64,000 nucleotides of DNA from Teredinibacter turnerae (GCF_037935975.1 NZ_CP149817.1:1-64000); one strand, 5' to 3'. Positions 1-9,190 are shown, numbered from the stretch's first letter. Numbers and translations are program-made. Notes: generated by a model not told the origin, from the letters alone.

Positions 1-1434
1 GTGCAAACGCAGCGGGAAACCAAATATTGTGCGCAAACAAGGCTGGCGATAAAGGCCGGCGTTATTCTTATACTTTCTTTGTGTTTATTAATACCCTTAT
101 CAATGATCCGGGGACAAATTAATGAACGCGGTAATTACCTGCAAGAGGTTAAGCGCGACATTGCCAGCAGCTGGACTGGAAACCAGACGCTCTTGACGCC
201 GGTATTAGTCCAGCCCTACACAACTCAGCCCGCCAGCGGCGATAGCCTGCCTAAAACGCGTTATACACTGGTTCCACTGCTTGAATCGCAACTGTTGGTT
301 GACGCTACGGTGGAAATGCGCGCTCGCGGCATCTATCGCGTGCCTGTGTACACCGCCGATCTGGTGATAAGCGGGCGCATTGATCGTGTGCACTGGGCGC
401 GGTCGATAAAAGATTTACTGGCGAAAAAAAATGTAACATCGGTTCTACCGGCTTATATTGCGGTGGGGGTGAGCGATCAGCGCGGAATAGATAACAACAT
501 CGGTGTGCAAGTTGGCGAGCAAAGCGTAAAGGCCACACCGGGGACCGGTATCGCTGATTATGAGGGCGGCTTCAGCTTCCTGTTGCCACAAGCGCAAAAC
601 CAGGATGAACTGACAGCCATCGCAACAACTCTTACAGGACCTAAACACGTTAACGCCATTGCGCAACATTCTAATGCTGAAAAAGATCAGTTTGTAGTGA
701 ATTTCGCGATGCGCGGGACGAGCAGTTTGCGCTTAATTCCCACCGCAAGCAGTTTAAATGTGCGCCTGCATTCTCGCTGGCCCCATCCTAAATTCCACGG
801 TGCTTTTTTACCGCGAGAAAAAAATATTACGCCGCAAGGATTTAGCGCGGCCTGGCGGGTTAATGGCTTTAATGCCAACAGCGAGCAGCGCTTGCAAAGC
901 TGCAATGACAGTGGCTGTAAAGCGCTGGCGGATACCGGGTTTGGTGTTGAACTATTTCAGCCGGTGGATGCGTACCTGCAAACGGAACGCGCATTGAAAT
1001 ATGGCATCCTGTTTATCGCGATCTGCTTTGTCGCGTTTTTTACTTTTGAAACGGTGGGCGCGATTAATATCCACCCAATTCAGTATGCACTGGTGGGCGT
1101 TACTTTGGCGATTTTTTATTTACTCTTGCTCGCACTCGCCGAACACATCCCCTTTTACGCGGCTTATACCATTGCGGCGGGCAGTTGCTGCCTGTTATTG
1201 CTCGAGTATCTCAGTGCGATGCTGGGGCGGCGGCGTGCGGCGATTTTCTGCGGCTGCCTGGTTGTGTTATACGCCAAGCTCTATGTCATTTTGCAAATGG
1301 AAGATTTTGCCCTGCTGATGGGTAGCTTGTTGATGTTCGCATTACTGGCGCTATTGATGATAACAACGCGAAATATTCGTTGGCATCAAGCCGCGGATCA
1401 AAAGGCGTCAGCCTTAGTGCCGACTGCTCGTTGA
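1..1434 (+). CDS. creD: CreD-like inner membrane protein (start possibly outside window)
   Basis: The 477-residue product has the CreD architecture: one N-terminal membrane helix (about residues 17-37, ending LLIPLSMIRGQINERGNY, which matches the CreD signature region), a large periplasmic domain to about residue 328, then a block of five or six membrane helices. CreD proteins are inner-membrane proteins linked to envelope integrity and, in enterobacteria, belong to the CreBC regulon. No creB or creC is seen here. The GTG at base 1 is an acceptable start, but the frame is open at the window edge, so the true start may lie upstream. Nothing in the sequence shows its regulation. Confidence 0.8.
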   Translation: MQTQRETKYCAQTRLAIKAGVILILSLCLLIPLSMIRGQINERGNYLQEVKRDIASSWTGNQTLLTPVLVQPYTTQPASGDSLPKTRYTLVPLLESQLLVDATVEMRARGIYRVPVYTADLVISGRIDRVHWARSIKDLLAKKNVTSVLPAYIAVGVSDQRGIDNNIGVQVGEQSVKATPGTGIADYEGGFSFLLPQAQNQDELTAIATTLTGPKHVNAIAQHSNAEKDQFVVNFAMRGTSSLRLIPTASSLNVRLHSRWPHPKFHGAFLPREKNITPQGFSAAWRVNGFNANSEQRLQSCNDSGCKALADTGFGVELFQPVDAYLQTERALKYGILFIAICFVAFFTFETVGAINIHPIQYALVGVTLAIFYLLLLALAEHIPFYAAYTIAAGSCCLLLLEYLSAMLGRRRAAIFCGCLVVLYAKLYVILQMEDFALLMGSLLMFALLALLMITTRNIRWHQAADQKASALVPTAR

Positions 1435-1485
1435 CTCAGATGTTTCCACGGCGGATCATAGCGGCCTTTTCTGCGAGGGGGTGCT

Positions 1486-2661
1486 ATGGCCTGGGATGTA
1501 ATTGTCATTGGAGCCGGGGCGGCGGGCCTTATGTGTGCCGCTACCGCTGGTGCGCGCGGTCGACGGGTTTTACTGGTTGACCACGCCAACAAGGCCGGCA
1601 AAAAAATTCTGATGTCTGGCGGTGGGCGCTGCAACTTCACCAATATGGAGATTGCAGCCAGCAACTACCGCTCGCAGAACCCGCACTTTTGCAAATCCGC
1701 GCTGAGCCGCTACACCCAGTGGGATTTTATTGGCCTGGTCGGCCAGCATGGCATTCCCTACCATGAAAAGGAATTGGGCCAGCTATTCTGCGATAACAAA
1801 GCCAGTGACATCCTGTCCATGCTGCTCGCTGAATGCGACACCAGCGGCGTAGAATTGCGTCTTAACACCACGGTCTGTGAGGTGAGCAAAACCGACGCAG
1901 GTTTTACGCTGCTTGCGAACAACCACAAGCTCAGCTGTGAATCTCTGGTGGTGGCAACCGGCGGGCTTTCGATTCCGACGATGGGAGCCACAGGGTTTGG
2001 TTACGAATTAGCGCAGCAGTTTGGCTTAACGCTTACTTCCCGGGTACCTTCGCTGGTGCCGTTTACACTTTCTGGCAAATGGCTTGAGTTTGCCAAAGGG
2101 TTGGCAGGGGTAAGCCTTTCCGCAACCGTTACCACGGCGCAAACCGCGTTCACCAATCAATTGCTCTTCACCCATCGCGGTTTGAGCGGCCCGGCGGTAC
2201 TGCAGGCCAGTAATTATTGGGAATTAGGTGAGCCAATTAGCATTGACTTGCTGCCCGGAGCATCGTTTAAAAATCAGATGGCCGAATGGCACGCGGCAGG
2301 CAATAAACAAACCCTCAAAAATAGCCTGGGTCAGATGTTACCGAAACGCTTTGTCGAAAGCTGGTTAGACATTGCTGGCAGTAACAAACCGGTTAACCAG
2401 TACACGCCCAAAGAAATAGACGCGCTGCACCAACAACTGCACTGCTGGCAACTCACCCCGTCTGGCACGGAAGGCTATCGCACGGCCGAGGTGACCCGCG
2501 GCGGCATCGACACGGATCAGATTTCCTCTAAAACCTTTGAAGCAAAAAACGTTAAAGGTTTGTATTTTATTGGCGAAGTACTCGACGTAACGGGTTGGCT
2601 TGGCGGGTATAACTTTCAATGGGCCTGGGCGTCCGGGTGGTGTGCCGGTGGTGTGGTGTAG
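1486..2661 (+). CDS. YhiN/HI0933-type FAD-dependent oxidoreductase
   Basis: The 391-residue product is a flavoprotein of the YhiN (HI0933-like, BaiN) family. The dinucleotide-binding motif VIVIGAGAAGLMCA lies at residues 5-18. The family hallmark SGGGRCNFTN is at about residues 44-53, and the C-terminal FAD-contact region runs from TRGGID to GEVLDVTGWLGGYN. The length matches the usual ~390-400 residues. The ATG at 1486 is preceded by GAGGGGG. The physiological substrate of the family is not well established. It starts 51 bp after creD and may be cotranscribed with it. Confidence 0.9.
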   Translation: MAWDVIVIGAGAAGLMCAATAGARGRRVLLVDHANKAGKKILMSGGGRCNFTNMEIAASNYRSQNPHFCKSALSRYTQWDFIGLVGQHGIPYHEKELGQLFCDNKASDILSMLLAECDTSGVELRLNTTVCEVSKTDAGFTLLANNHKLSCESLVVATGGLSIPTMGATGFGYELAQQFGLTLTSRVPSLVPFTLSGKWLEFAKGLAGVSLSATVTTAQTAFTNQLLFTHRGLSGPAVLQASNYWELGEPISIDLLPGASFKNQMAEWHAAGNKQTLKNSLGQMLPKRFVESWLDIAGSNKPVNQYTPKEIDALHQQLHCWQLTPSGTEGYRTAEVTRGGIDTDQISSKTFEAKNVKGLYFIGEVLDVTGWLGGYNFQWAWASGWCAGGVV

Positions 2662-2813
2662 GTGTAAAACTGATGCGTATCAAACGCAATAAATAAAATC
2701 GGCGGTTAATCTTTAACTAATTTCAATACGGGCTAGGATAATGCCGGTAAGAAATTTTTGAAATCAGCGTTAGTTATTGGATCGAAAGAGAACACTTAAC
2801 GGATAAAGTGCTT

Positions 2814-3416
2814 ATGGATAACGATGTCATTCTCTCCGAATTTAATTGTTTAAAGGAAGAAACCCTGGCGATGACACAAAGACGCAGCCAACGTTTAACC
2901 ATTACTTGGACCGCGTTGGCAGCGTTTTCTTCGGTTGCATTTTCTACAGAGCTACCCGAACTCACACTGTTGTCGATTGTATTTGTTACGGCTGCCTGGC
3001 GGGAAGATCTCGCTATGGTACGGAAAATTTCAGGTATTGGCGGTTATATCCAATACTTTATTGAGCCGCGTTTAAAGGAATTGTCGTGGGAGTCAGTTAC
3101 CTCGCGCAGTGTCGATAGAAGCGAGCGTAGTACATTTTCGCGACTTCGATCGACCATGCGTTCGAACTATGGTATTGCCACCATGACGGCCTATTTTGTG
3201 GTGTTATCGAGTCTGTTGAAATACCCAATAACCCACTACTCGAGGGCAGTTGTGTTTGCGTTGTTAGCGGGTTTGGCTTGCTGGCATATTCACGGCGTTA
3301 TTCGCTTAGGTTGTTTTGTTCGCGAAAAAAATCTGGCAGCGCGTGAGCGATTCAAAAATATGCAGTTTAAAGTTCACCATCACAAGGGACGCAGCGAGGC
3401 CCCGCGAGCGGCCTAA
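2814..3416 (+). CDS. small membrane protein of unknown function
   Basis: I do not recognise this roughly 200-residue protein. It has a Lys/Arg-rich stretch followed by two closely spaced hydrophobic segments (about residues 26-60), a polar middle rich in Ser and Arg, and a second hydrophobic pair (about 124-170). It ends in a basic His-rich tail. A cytoplasmic loop between two hairpin membrane anchors is likely. GTG at 2808 is an alternative start two codons upstream; ATG 2814 has GGATAAAG ahead of it. The gene stands alone and converges on the flavin oxidoreductase gene. Function unknown. Confidence 0.6.
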   Translation: MDNDVILSEFNCLKEETLAMTQRRSQRLTITWTALAAFSSVAFSTELPELTLLSIVFVTAAWREDLAMVRKISGIGGYIQYFIEPRLKELSWESVTSRSVDRSERSTFSRLRSTMRSNYGIATMTAYFVVLSSLLKYPITHYSRAVVFALLAGLACWHIHGVIRLGCFVREKNLAARERFKNMQFKVHHHKGRSEAPRAA

Positions 3417-3454
3417 GGTGAGTTGAAAAAACGTAAAAGCCGCGAGTCGTTGTG

Positions 3455-4423
3455 CTAGCTGCTAGGAAAATGGGGGAGAACATAGGTTGCCAATTCGCTG
3501 ATCACTTCAAGCGCCGGGCGTTGCGAGAGCTTTAGGTTAAACGCCATATGATTGACACCCATTTCCTGAATTCGGTCTAAATAGTCTATCAGCGTGTTGC
3601 GCCCAACACGCATACCAGAGTGAATATGGGTGACGGGAAAGTCAGGGTCTTCGGCCAAATCCAAGAACAAACCCTGCGCAAACGGCTTTGGCCTTCCGTC
3701 CCTGGAATGTATTTGTGACGCCTCCTGCCAGGTTTTTAGAAGAGGCGCGAGGTGGCGTGCTTCGATGAAATAATAGAGCCAGGCATCGGAGTGTTCGCTT
3801 ATCCACGTAATATTCTGCCGACTACTACCGGTAACGATAACCGGTACCGGCTCGCGGTAAGCCTTGGGCAGCATATTTGTTGTTCCGTCCAGCTCTCCAT
3901 AGCGCGGGGAACTGTGTTGTGGAAAATCGGATTGCGCAGCCTTGCGGAAATAGTGAAACGCCTCTGTAAAACGTTCTCCGCGATCTACGTAGTCGCTGGA
4001 CAAGCCAAACGCTGGATATTCTATTTCCCGGTCGCCGGACGATATTCCCAACACAAACCGGCCATTCGATAACTGATCAATCGAGTTCGCCTGCTTCGCC
4101 AAATGCAGAGGGTGACGCAGTGTGAGAACCGCGCTGCCTGTGGCGAGCGTGATTTTTCTGGTAAGTGCAGCCGCATAAGAAAGATACGCGAAAGGGTCGT
4201 AGAGCTGCCCGCCATCGCCAAATTTAGGGTCCAGCAAAGGTACATCTCTAGCCCACAACCCCGCAAAACCTGCCTCCTCCGTAAGCTTGATAAGTCCGGC
4301 TTGATCATCCAGCGTCGGCACAGCGGAATGCGGGTAGGCATTCAGAGGAAGTATGAAGCCAAGTGTCAATTGCTTGTGAGAGAACAGGCGGTTGAATCCT
4401 GTGTGATATTGGGAATCGTGCAT
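3455..4423 (-). CDS. LLM-class flavin-dependent oxidoreductase
   Basis: The 322-residue protein is a luciferase-like (F420/FMN) monooxygenase. It has a barrel start at LTLGFILPLNAY, the conserved ITLATGSAVLTLRHPLHLAKQ segment, DQLSNGRFVLGISSGDR (about residues 116-132) and VPVIVTGSSRQ. These are typical positions in the bacterial luciferase superfamily, and the overall pattern suggests the BA3436-type subgroup. Substrate unknown. It lies downstream of the dehydrogenase gene on the same strand with a 70-bp gap containing a short hairpin, so cotranscription is possible but not certain. Confidence 0.85.
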   Translation of the reverse strand: MHDSQYHTGFNRLFSHKQLTLGFILPLNAYPHSAVPTLDDQAGLIKLTEEAGFAGLWARDVPLLDPKFGDGGQLYDPFAYLSYAAALTRKITLATGSAVLTLRHPLHLAKQANSIDQLSNGRFVLGISSGDREIEYPAFGLSSDYVDRGERFTEAFHYFRKAAQSDFPQHSSPRYGELDGTTNMLPKAYREPVPVIVTGSSRQNITWISEHSDAWLYYFIEARHLAPLLKTWQEASQIHSRDGRPKPFAQGLFLDLAEDPDFPVTHIHSGMRVGRNTLIDYLDRIQEMGVNHMAFNLKLSQRPALEVISELATYVLPHFPSS

Positions 4424-4476
4424 ATGTCTGTGTGTTAAATCCGAAGTTGGCGCTGGCTGGCGGTGAGAAACAATGA

Positions 4477-4497
4477 CCTGTTGCCAACAGGCCCTAG
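4477..4497 (-). repeat. short hairpin with the recurrent AACAGGCCCTAG motif
   Basis: CCTGTT and AACAGG form a 6-bp stem around GCC at 4477-4491. AACAGGCCCTAG spans 4486-4497, and its CTA is the TAG stop codon of the leftward dehydrogenase gene. The same 11-mer AACAGGCCCTA occurs at the two ends of the element at 15467-15710 and again at 59330, each time forming a stop codon. It may act as a weak 3' end signal or be the footprint of the repeat element. Confidence 0.55.
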
Positions 4498-5486
4498 TCG
4501 ATGGTGACTACAACTTTTCCAAACTGAGCGTTGGACTCCAGGAATCTCGTTGCATCCACGATTTGCTCAAACGGAAAAACTCCGGCGATTTTTGCTGTGA
4601 AATGGCCCGCTGCTATGCCGCTGGTAATGAATTTTATGGCTTGTGATAACTTCTGATCGTTGGCGGTGACTTCAATAAATTCGTATCCCCGAATGGTTAT
4701 ATGCTTGGCGAGGACGTGCATAACAGGGATAGGCGTTGCATCGTGGCTTAGCGCACCATAGATAAAAACGATTCCGTCTTTACTGGTTGCTTTTACAAGG
4801 TTTTCAAAATCAGCGCCGGTAACCGGGTCAAAAACGACGCGGGCACCCTTGCCGTCAGTAAGCGCGAGGATTTCTTTCTCGAGATCATGAACACCTGTTT
4901 GCAGAACATGCTGGGCGCCGGCCTGAATTAATTCATGCGCTTTTTCTTCGGTGCGGGTCAGTGCGATGGGCGTTGCGCCCAGGCTACGGGCAATGTCTAT
5001 GGCTGCTAAACCAACGCTGCTCGAGGCTGCGCCCAGCACCACAACATCCCCTTCCCCAAGGTTGGCGATGTCGACAAGCGCGCCCCAGGCAGTTGTATAA
5101 GCCATCCAGGTTGCAGCGGCGCTCTCCCAGCTTAAACCCTCCGGGTTCTTGACCACCGCGCGCGCGGGTGCGAGGACAAGATCGCCGTACAAACCATATT
5201 GATCAAACATAAACGCAGGTACGACGCTCACTGAATCGCCAACTGTCAGGCCTTGCACGTCAGCGCCTACTGCGTCAATTACGCCTGCTGCTTCATAGCC
5301 CATAGTCGCCGGAAATTGCGGTTCAATTACATAGCGGCCGGAACGGAACATACTTTCTGCGCGGTTCAACCCGAGTGCCCGGGCACGGATTCGCACCTCG
5401 CCCGCGCCGGGCTCAGGTGTTTGGACGTGTTCAATTTTCAGAACGTCGGGTCCACCGGTTTCATGAAAGCGTACGTGACGGGCCAT
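4494..5486 (-). CDS. zinc-independent MDR dehydrogenase / quinone oxidoreductase
   Basis: The 330-residue product is a medium-chain dehydrogenase/reductase. The N-terminal GroES-like domain contains GYEAAGVIDAVGADV (residues 63-77), with Tyr where zinc enzymes have His, and lacks the zinc Cys residues. The Rossmann part has GAASSSVGLAAIDIARSLGA (about 151-170), the AxxSxVG pattern of NADPH-dependent quinone reductases. The ATG at 5486 is preceded by GAGGATACC. It is divergent from a LysR gene across a 136-bp region with a perfect dyad, so it is the likely regulated target. The true substrate is unknown. Confidence 0.85.
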   Translation of the reverse strand: MARHVRFHETGGPDVLKIEHVQTPEPGAGEVRIRARALGLNRAESMFRSGRYVIEPQFPATMGYEAAGVIDAVGADVQGLTVGDSVSVVPAFMFDQYGLYGDLVLAPARAVVKNPEGLSWESAAATWMAYTTAWGALVDIANLGEGDVVVLGAASSSVGLAAIDIARSLGATPIALTRTEEKAHELIQAGAQHVLQTGVHDLEKEILALTDGKGARVVFDPVTGADFENLVKATSKDGIVFIYGALSHDATPIPVMHVLAKHITIRGYEFIEVTANDQKLSQAIKFITSGIAAGHFTAKIAGVFPFEQIVDATRFLESNAQFGKVVVTID

Positions 5487-5569
5487 GGGGGTATCCTCTC
5501 AATTTGGGGCGCCATAGACTTGGCGCACTTGTTCGCTAGAGAGGCATACTAATGTGGGCAAAACTGTTT

Positions 5570-5607
5570 ATTAAGATAACAAAGTGATACTTTATTGTTA
5601 TCTTAAT
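5570..5607. promoter_or_regulatory. perfect dyad operator between dehydrogenase and lysR genes
   Basis: ATTAAGATAACAA (5570-5582) and its exact complement TTGTTATCTTAAT (5595-5607) form a 13-bp inverted repeat. Nested between them is a second dyad, AAAGT-GAT-ACTTT (5581-5593). The site ends 15 bp before the LysR start and lies 83 bp from the dehydrogenase start, the classic layout for a LysR-type regulator that represses itself and controls the divergent gene. Binding is inferred, not shown. Confidence 0.7.
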
Positions 5608-5622
5608 GAGCAACAATAGCCT

Positions 5623-6534
5623 ATGGACTTTATCAGACAGCTCCAAATCTTTGTCACCGTTGCTGAAATGAGCAACTTTACGCGTGCCGCTGAATCGCTC
5701 CATATGGCTCGGCCTGGTGTGACCAAGGCCATAGCTGAGTTGGAGAAAAATGTCGGTGTTCGGCTACTTCAGCGAACCACAAGGCGCACTAATCTGACAG
5801 GTGAAGGCGAAGCGCTTTACACGAAGGCGACACAATTGTTGCGCGACGTGAATGCGACCCAAAATCTGTTTGGTGGCAGTAAAGAGCGACCAAGCGGCCG
5901 CTTGAGAATCGATATCCCGGTTGCGCTGGCAAAATCCCTGGTTATTCCGGCGCTTCCCGGGTTCCGCAGTCTTTACCCGGATATCAGCGTGATTCTGGGA
6001 GTGAATGATCAGCCCATCGATCTCATTGCCAAATCGGTAGACTGTGTATTACGGCTGGGGCAACTGACTGCGAGTAGCATGATTGGGCGGCAGATTGCGA
6101 CAATTAAAATGGTAGTGTGCGCCTCGCCTGAATATCTCGCACGCAAGGGGACACCGAGATCAATCGAAGCGCTTAACGAGCATCTAACAATTAATTATTT
6201 TGCCGGGCAAAAACATACCCCGTTAGCGTGGTTTTTTAAACGAAACCAAAAAATTGAAGAAATACTGTTGCCCAGTTCGTTAATGGCAAACGATGCTGAA
6301 GCAGTGGTAGCCTGCGCACTTAACCATATGGGCTTGATTCAAGTCCCGGGAATTCTGGTGGCGGAGGAATTACATCAGGGAGCGCTGGTGCAGGTGTTGG
6401 AGGAATTTAGCAGCATCGAACTTCCCCTCTCCATTATGTACCCGAATCGACAATATCTGGCGCCACAGGTGCGCACTTTTATTAACTGGGTAATCGACAT
6501 TACCAATGCGCAAAAAGGTCTGTGGATTTGTTGA
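5623..6534 (+). CDS. LysR-family transcriptional regulator
   Basis: The 303-residue protein has the LysR layout. The N-terminal winged HTH has FVTVAEMSNFTRAAESLHMA (residues 10-29) followed by PGVTKAIAELEKNVGVRLLQRTTRR. It is followed by a periplasmic-binding-protein-like effector domain (about 90-295). The sequence resembles the large subgroup that often controls an adjacent divergent quinone oxidoreductase. The ATG follows a cluster of A/T-rich bases and a weak ribosome site; starting here keeps the standard MDFIRQLQIF beginning. Predicted to bind the dyad just upstream and control the dehydrogenase gene. The inducer is unknown. Confidence 0.9.
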   Translation: MDFIRQLQIFVTVAEMSNFTRAAESLHMARPGVTKAIAELEKNVGVRLLQRTTRRTNLTGEGEALYTKATQLLRDVNATQNLFGGSKERPSGRLRIDIPVALAKSLVIPALPGFRSLYPDISVILGVNDQPIDLIAKSVDCVLRLGQLTASSMIGRQIATIKMVVCASPEYLARKGTPRSIEALNEHLTINYFAGQKHTPLAWFFKRNQKIEEILLPSSLMANDAEAVVACALNHMGLIQVPGILVAEELHQGALVQVLEEFSSIELPLSIMYPNRQYLAPQVRTFINWVIDITNAQKGLWIC

Positions 6535-6769
6535 CGCCGCTTCGAGCGTTGCAATAATCAGCTTGTTTATTTTTCAGCGTTTAATGGAATGCGCTGGTCA
6601 GGAGCGATCAGATCTGGACCCGTTTCGCGATTTCACGCGGGGCAAGAGCGCTGAATTCAGTACGTTGTAAATCGCAATTTTGATGAACATCTGGTGACGC
6701 ACAAAAATTGCGCTGCGGGCGCCGAGCACTGGGCTTTTATTTAAGCACAAAATTACTGTCGCTGTTGTG

Positions 6770-6796
6770 CCCGCAGAGGAGCGGGTTCTCTTTCTT
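6770..6796 (+). terminator. weak candidate terminator in the lysR 3' region
   Basis: CCCGC (6770-6774) pairs with GCGGG (6781-6785) around AGAGGA, followed by the T-rich TTCTCTTTCTT. The stem is only 5 bp and it lies about 235 bp after the lysR stop. The 319-bp stretch 6535-6853 otherwise shows no convincing gene; the longest plausible reading frame is under 30 codons. Confidence 0.3.
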
Positions 6797-6853
6797 AATG
6801 CTCAACGGCTAACCCAGGCAGGCTTTTCAGAATGTGCCGGGGAATTTTTTACC

Positions 6854-7345
6854 TTAGAGCGATTCCAGGATTTCTGCTTTTTTAGCCGTGTACTCTGCTT
6901 CGGTGATTAGCGATTTTTCCCGCAACTCTTTTAGCAAACGTAATCTTTCCGTAATGCTTCTGTTTGCTGCGGGTACAGGCTTGTTGGTGGCAGCTTCGGT
7001 CGATGCGGCTTGTACTAGCTCGTTGGGGCAATCGAAATACCGGGCCACATAACTGCGCTCGGTAATGGTTTTCCAGCTGCCATCGAAGTTAGGCCGGCGG
7101 CGTTCGCTTTCAGTCGCCTTCTCCATAACGACTGTATTTGCCTGTTGATCTTTCGCCGTGTTTTTATGCCATTGGGTACATTTGGCCAGCGCCTTACTCT
7201 CTTTGGATTTTTTGCTTTCACAGGTGTTTTCGGCAACAAGCCGACAGTGCTGGGTGTCGAGTTGATCGACGACAAGCACGTCTGCCGAACTCGGCAGGCT
7301 GAGACCCAGGGCAATTAGAGCCCCGCAAATGGATTGGTATTTCAT
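6854..7345 (-). CDS. secreted protein with C-terminal SHOCT domain
   Basis: The 163-residue product begins MKYQSICGALIALGLSLPSS-ADV, a signal peptide. The internal Met at 7345 was chosen over an upstream Met at 7387 because it puts the signal peptide at the N-terminus. The middle is Lys-rich with paired Cys (HC..ENTCES, KCTQWH, FDCPNE). The last ~32 residues (SITERLRLLKELREKSLITEAEYTAKKAEILESL region) match the short C-terminal SHOCT domain, usually an oligomerisation element. The molecular role is unknown. It is transcribed divergently from the pilin operon. Confidence 0.7.
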   Translation of the reverse strand: MKYQSICGALIALGLSLPSSADVLVVDQLDTQHCRLVAENTCESKKSKESKALAKCTQWHKNTAKDQQANTVVMEKATESERRRPNFDGSWKTITERSYVARYFDCPNELVQAASTEAATNKPVPAANRSITERLRLLKELREKSLITEAEYTAKKAEILESL

Positions 7346-7909
7346 GGAACCTCGATGTGTGTAATTCGCCGACGCCACCCACCCCATATCGACAAAAACC
7401 TGGTGTCTGGCGGGGCTCGAAGCTTAGCAGGTTGCAGGCAAGTGATCCAGAATGGGGCCAGCATGCTTCCTGATTGGACTGCGCTGCGGCGACGCCCACC
7501 GCCAAGGGAAGCCGTGGCGCGGGCAAATTTTACCTATCTGTTATGCAGATCCCGGTGAACACCACGGCGGCGATCAAGCTCCCAGGTTGGTGTGCGGGAG
7601 GTATTTCGCGCCATTTATAAACCTGTTTCAGCCATTCATCTTGCACTTATTTTTTAATTCTATTTCAAGTGTATATTTAAATTGCTTGCTATTTCTTATT
7701 TCGCTTTTCGCTACTGAATTGCCGAAGCTGTTCCGAAAGACATTTAAATTATTTATCACTCTCGAGTGATATGACGAAAATTCTCTTCTTTATACTTTTG
7801 AACCTGCGTGAACCAGGAGACCTTCGAGTGCCTGTTATGCGCAGTTGTAATCGAATCTGACGCAGTGATTTCCAGAATGCCTGATTCGGTTTTTTAGATT
7901 GAGGTAACA
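7346..7909. other. intergenic region upstream of the pilin operon
   Basis: These 564 bp separate the leftward SHOCT gene from the rightward pilin operon. The part at about 7620-7790 is markedly A/T-rich compared with its surroundings and is the likely promoter zone for pilE. I saw no clear sigma-54 or sigma-70 pair. Open frames here lack ribosome sites and protein-like composition. Confidence 0.4.
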
Positions 7910-8350
7910 ATGGGTTCGCGCTTTTATACACGTATGTACAAGAGAAAAAATGCCTCTGCCGCAGGCTTTACATTAATTGAACTTATGATCGCGGTTGCAA
8001 TTACCGCAATTCTTGCGGCAATTGCGATTCCCTCCTACAACAACTTTATTTTACGCAGCAAAATGCGCTCAGCGCAGGCGGATTTGGTCGCGCTCACCGT
8101 GAACGTGGAGAACGACTACCAGCGTCTTCTCAGTTATCCCGTACTCGATGCCGATGACGATCTTGCGACCCGCTATACCGGCTGGAATGCTTCTGCGGAC
8201 GATTTTACCTATCACGCAGAATCCACCGCCGCGACTTATGAACTCGTCGCCACCGGCCACAACAGTTTCGATGGTTGCACCCTCAAAATTACCAACGACA
8301 ACCTGCGCACAGCGGAGGGTTGTCCGCAGGGTAACGGCGGCTGGCTGTGA
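7910..8350 (+). CDS. pilE: type IV pilin PilE-like
   Basis: The 146-residue prepilin has a 19-residue leader ending in Gly, then FTLIELMIAVAITAILAAIA with Glu at +5, the PilD cleavage and methylation signature. The C-terminal part has two Cys (GCTLKI and EGCPQG) that would close the D-region disulfide loop. It resembles PilE-type minor or major pilins. TGAGGT precedes the ATG at 7910. It is first in a five-gene operon; its stop overlaps the GTG of the next gene by 4 bases. Expected in the inner membrane and then in a type IV pilus. Confidence 0.88.
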   Translation: MGSRFYTRMYKRKNASAAGFTLIELMIAVAITAILAAIAIPSYNNFILRSKMRSAQADLVALTVNVENDYQRLLSYPVLDADDDLATRYTGWNASADDFTYHAESTAATYELVATGHNSFDGCTLKITNDNLRTAEGCPQGNGGWL

Positions 8351-8817
8351 ACCAACGGGGGCTCAGTTTAATCGAGTTGATGGTGGTGATTGCTATCTTC
8401 AGTTTGCTCACCATGGCCGGCCTGTCTTTTAGTACCAACTGGTCCACGATTAACCGGTTAAACGCTGCCGAACACGATCTTTACCATAGTTTTAGCCTCG
8501 CGAAATCGCAGGCGTTGCGCAATGCCTTTGCGGTGTCTGGTGGACAGGCGGCAACGGCGTTGTGCTTCGGCAATGACACCATGACGGTTCATACGGCGCA
8601 GGCATCTGGCCCCGCCAGTTGCGACAGCACGCCGGTGTGGTCGGCAGACTTGGGCGCTTTGGTAACGGTAGAAGCGAATGGTGTCGCGGTGGCTTGTTTA
8701 TGCGTGTCGAATCACGGTCGTATCACGCAAGTGGGGGCCGCTTGTGCTAGCTGCGGTGGCGGCGGGTCACTCTTACTGCGTTCAGGGGGGGAAACTAAAA
8801 ATGTGGAGCTTTTGTAG
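8347..8817 (+). CDS. fimT: FimT/GspH-type minor pseudopilin
   Basis: The 156-residue protein has a very short leader (MNQRG) and GLSLIELMVVIAIFSLLTMA with Glu+5, the prepilin signature of FimT/FimU and GspH proteins. The C-terminal part contains several Cys (CLCVSNHG, CASCGGGGS), typical of the FimU/GspH fold. It starts with GTG in the stop-start overlap GTGA at 8347. These minor pilins prime pilus assembly together with PilV, PilW and PilX, whose candidate genes follow directly. Confidence 0.82.
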   Translation: MNQRGLSLIELMVVIAIFSLLTMAGLSFSTNWSTINRLNAAEHDLYHSFSLAKSQALRNAFAVSGGQAATALCFGNDTMTVHTAQASGPASCDSTPVWSADLGALVTVEANGVAVACLCVSNHGRITQVGAACASCGGGGSLLLRSGGETKNVELL

Positions 8818-9190
8818 CACGCGGCTGATACGGCAAAGGGGCGATGTGCTTGCGGAGTCCCTGATTGGCATTCTGTTATTTGCAGTGGCAGGTGTGGGTA
8901 TTTCCCATGTTGCGGCCAAAATGTCAGTCGCCCAGCGAGATAACAAAGTACATCAACAAGTCATCAACGAATTGCGCAGCAAGGTGCAAAACCGGGCGGA
9001 CAGCACAAGCCTGTGTGGCACTGGCGGGTTTGCGACCGACAACTTCGGCGCTGAGGTGGAAGTGGCGGGTTGCGATTTAACAACCGCCAGCGTCGGCGGC
9101 CTGGTGATCTCTGAGGTGAGTCGTCCGGTGGTGTTGTCGGCCCGACTTAACGGGGTCGATTACCGAGTCGGGGGCGTTGTTCAACAATGA
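8801..9190 (+). CDS. pilV: PilV-like minor pilin
   Basis: The 129-residue protein starts at the ATG at 8801, inside the end of fimT (17-base overlap). It carries the prepilin motif RQRG then DVLAESLIGILLFAVAGVG, with Glu at +5 and an unusual Asp at +1 where Phe, Met or Ser is common. Two Cys pairs are visible (SLCGTG, AGCDLT). Size and position between fimT and pilW identify it as PilV-like. A longer frame starting at 8678 is rejected because it would bury the prepilin signal. Confidence 0.75.
   Translation: MWSFCSTRLIRQRGDVLAESLIGILLFAVAGVGISHVAAKMSVAQRDNKVHQQVINELRSKVQNRADSTSLCGTGGFATDNFGAEVEVAGCDLTTASVGGLVISEVSRPVVLSARLNGVDYRVGGVVQQ

Noticed and set aside
7452-7769. 105-codon frame upstream of pilE
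   Set aside because: The hydrophobic second half comes from the A/T-rich promoter zone; there is no ribosome site or recognisable protein pattern.
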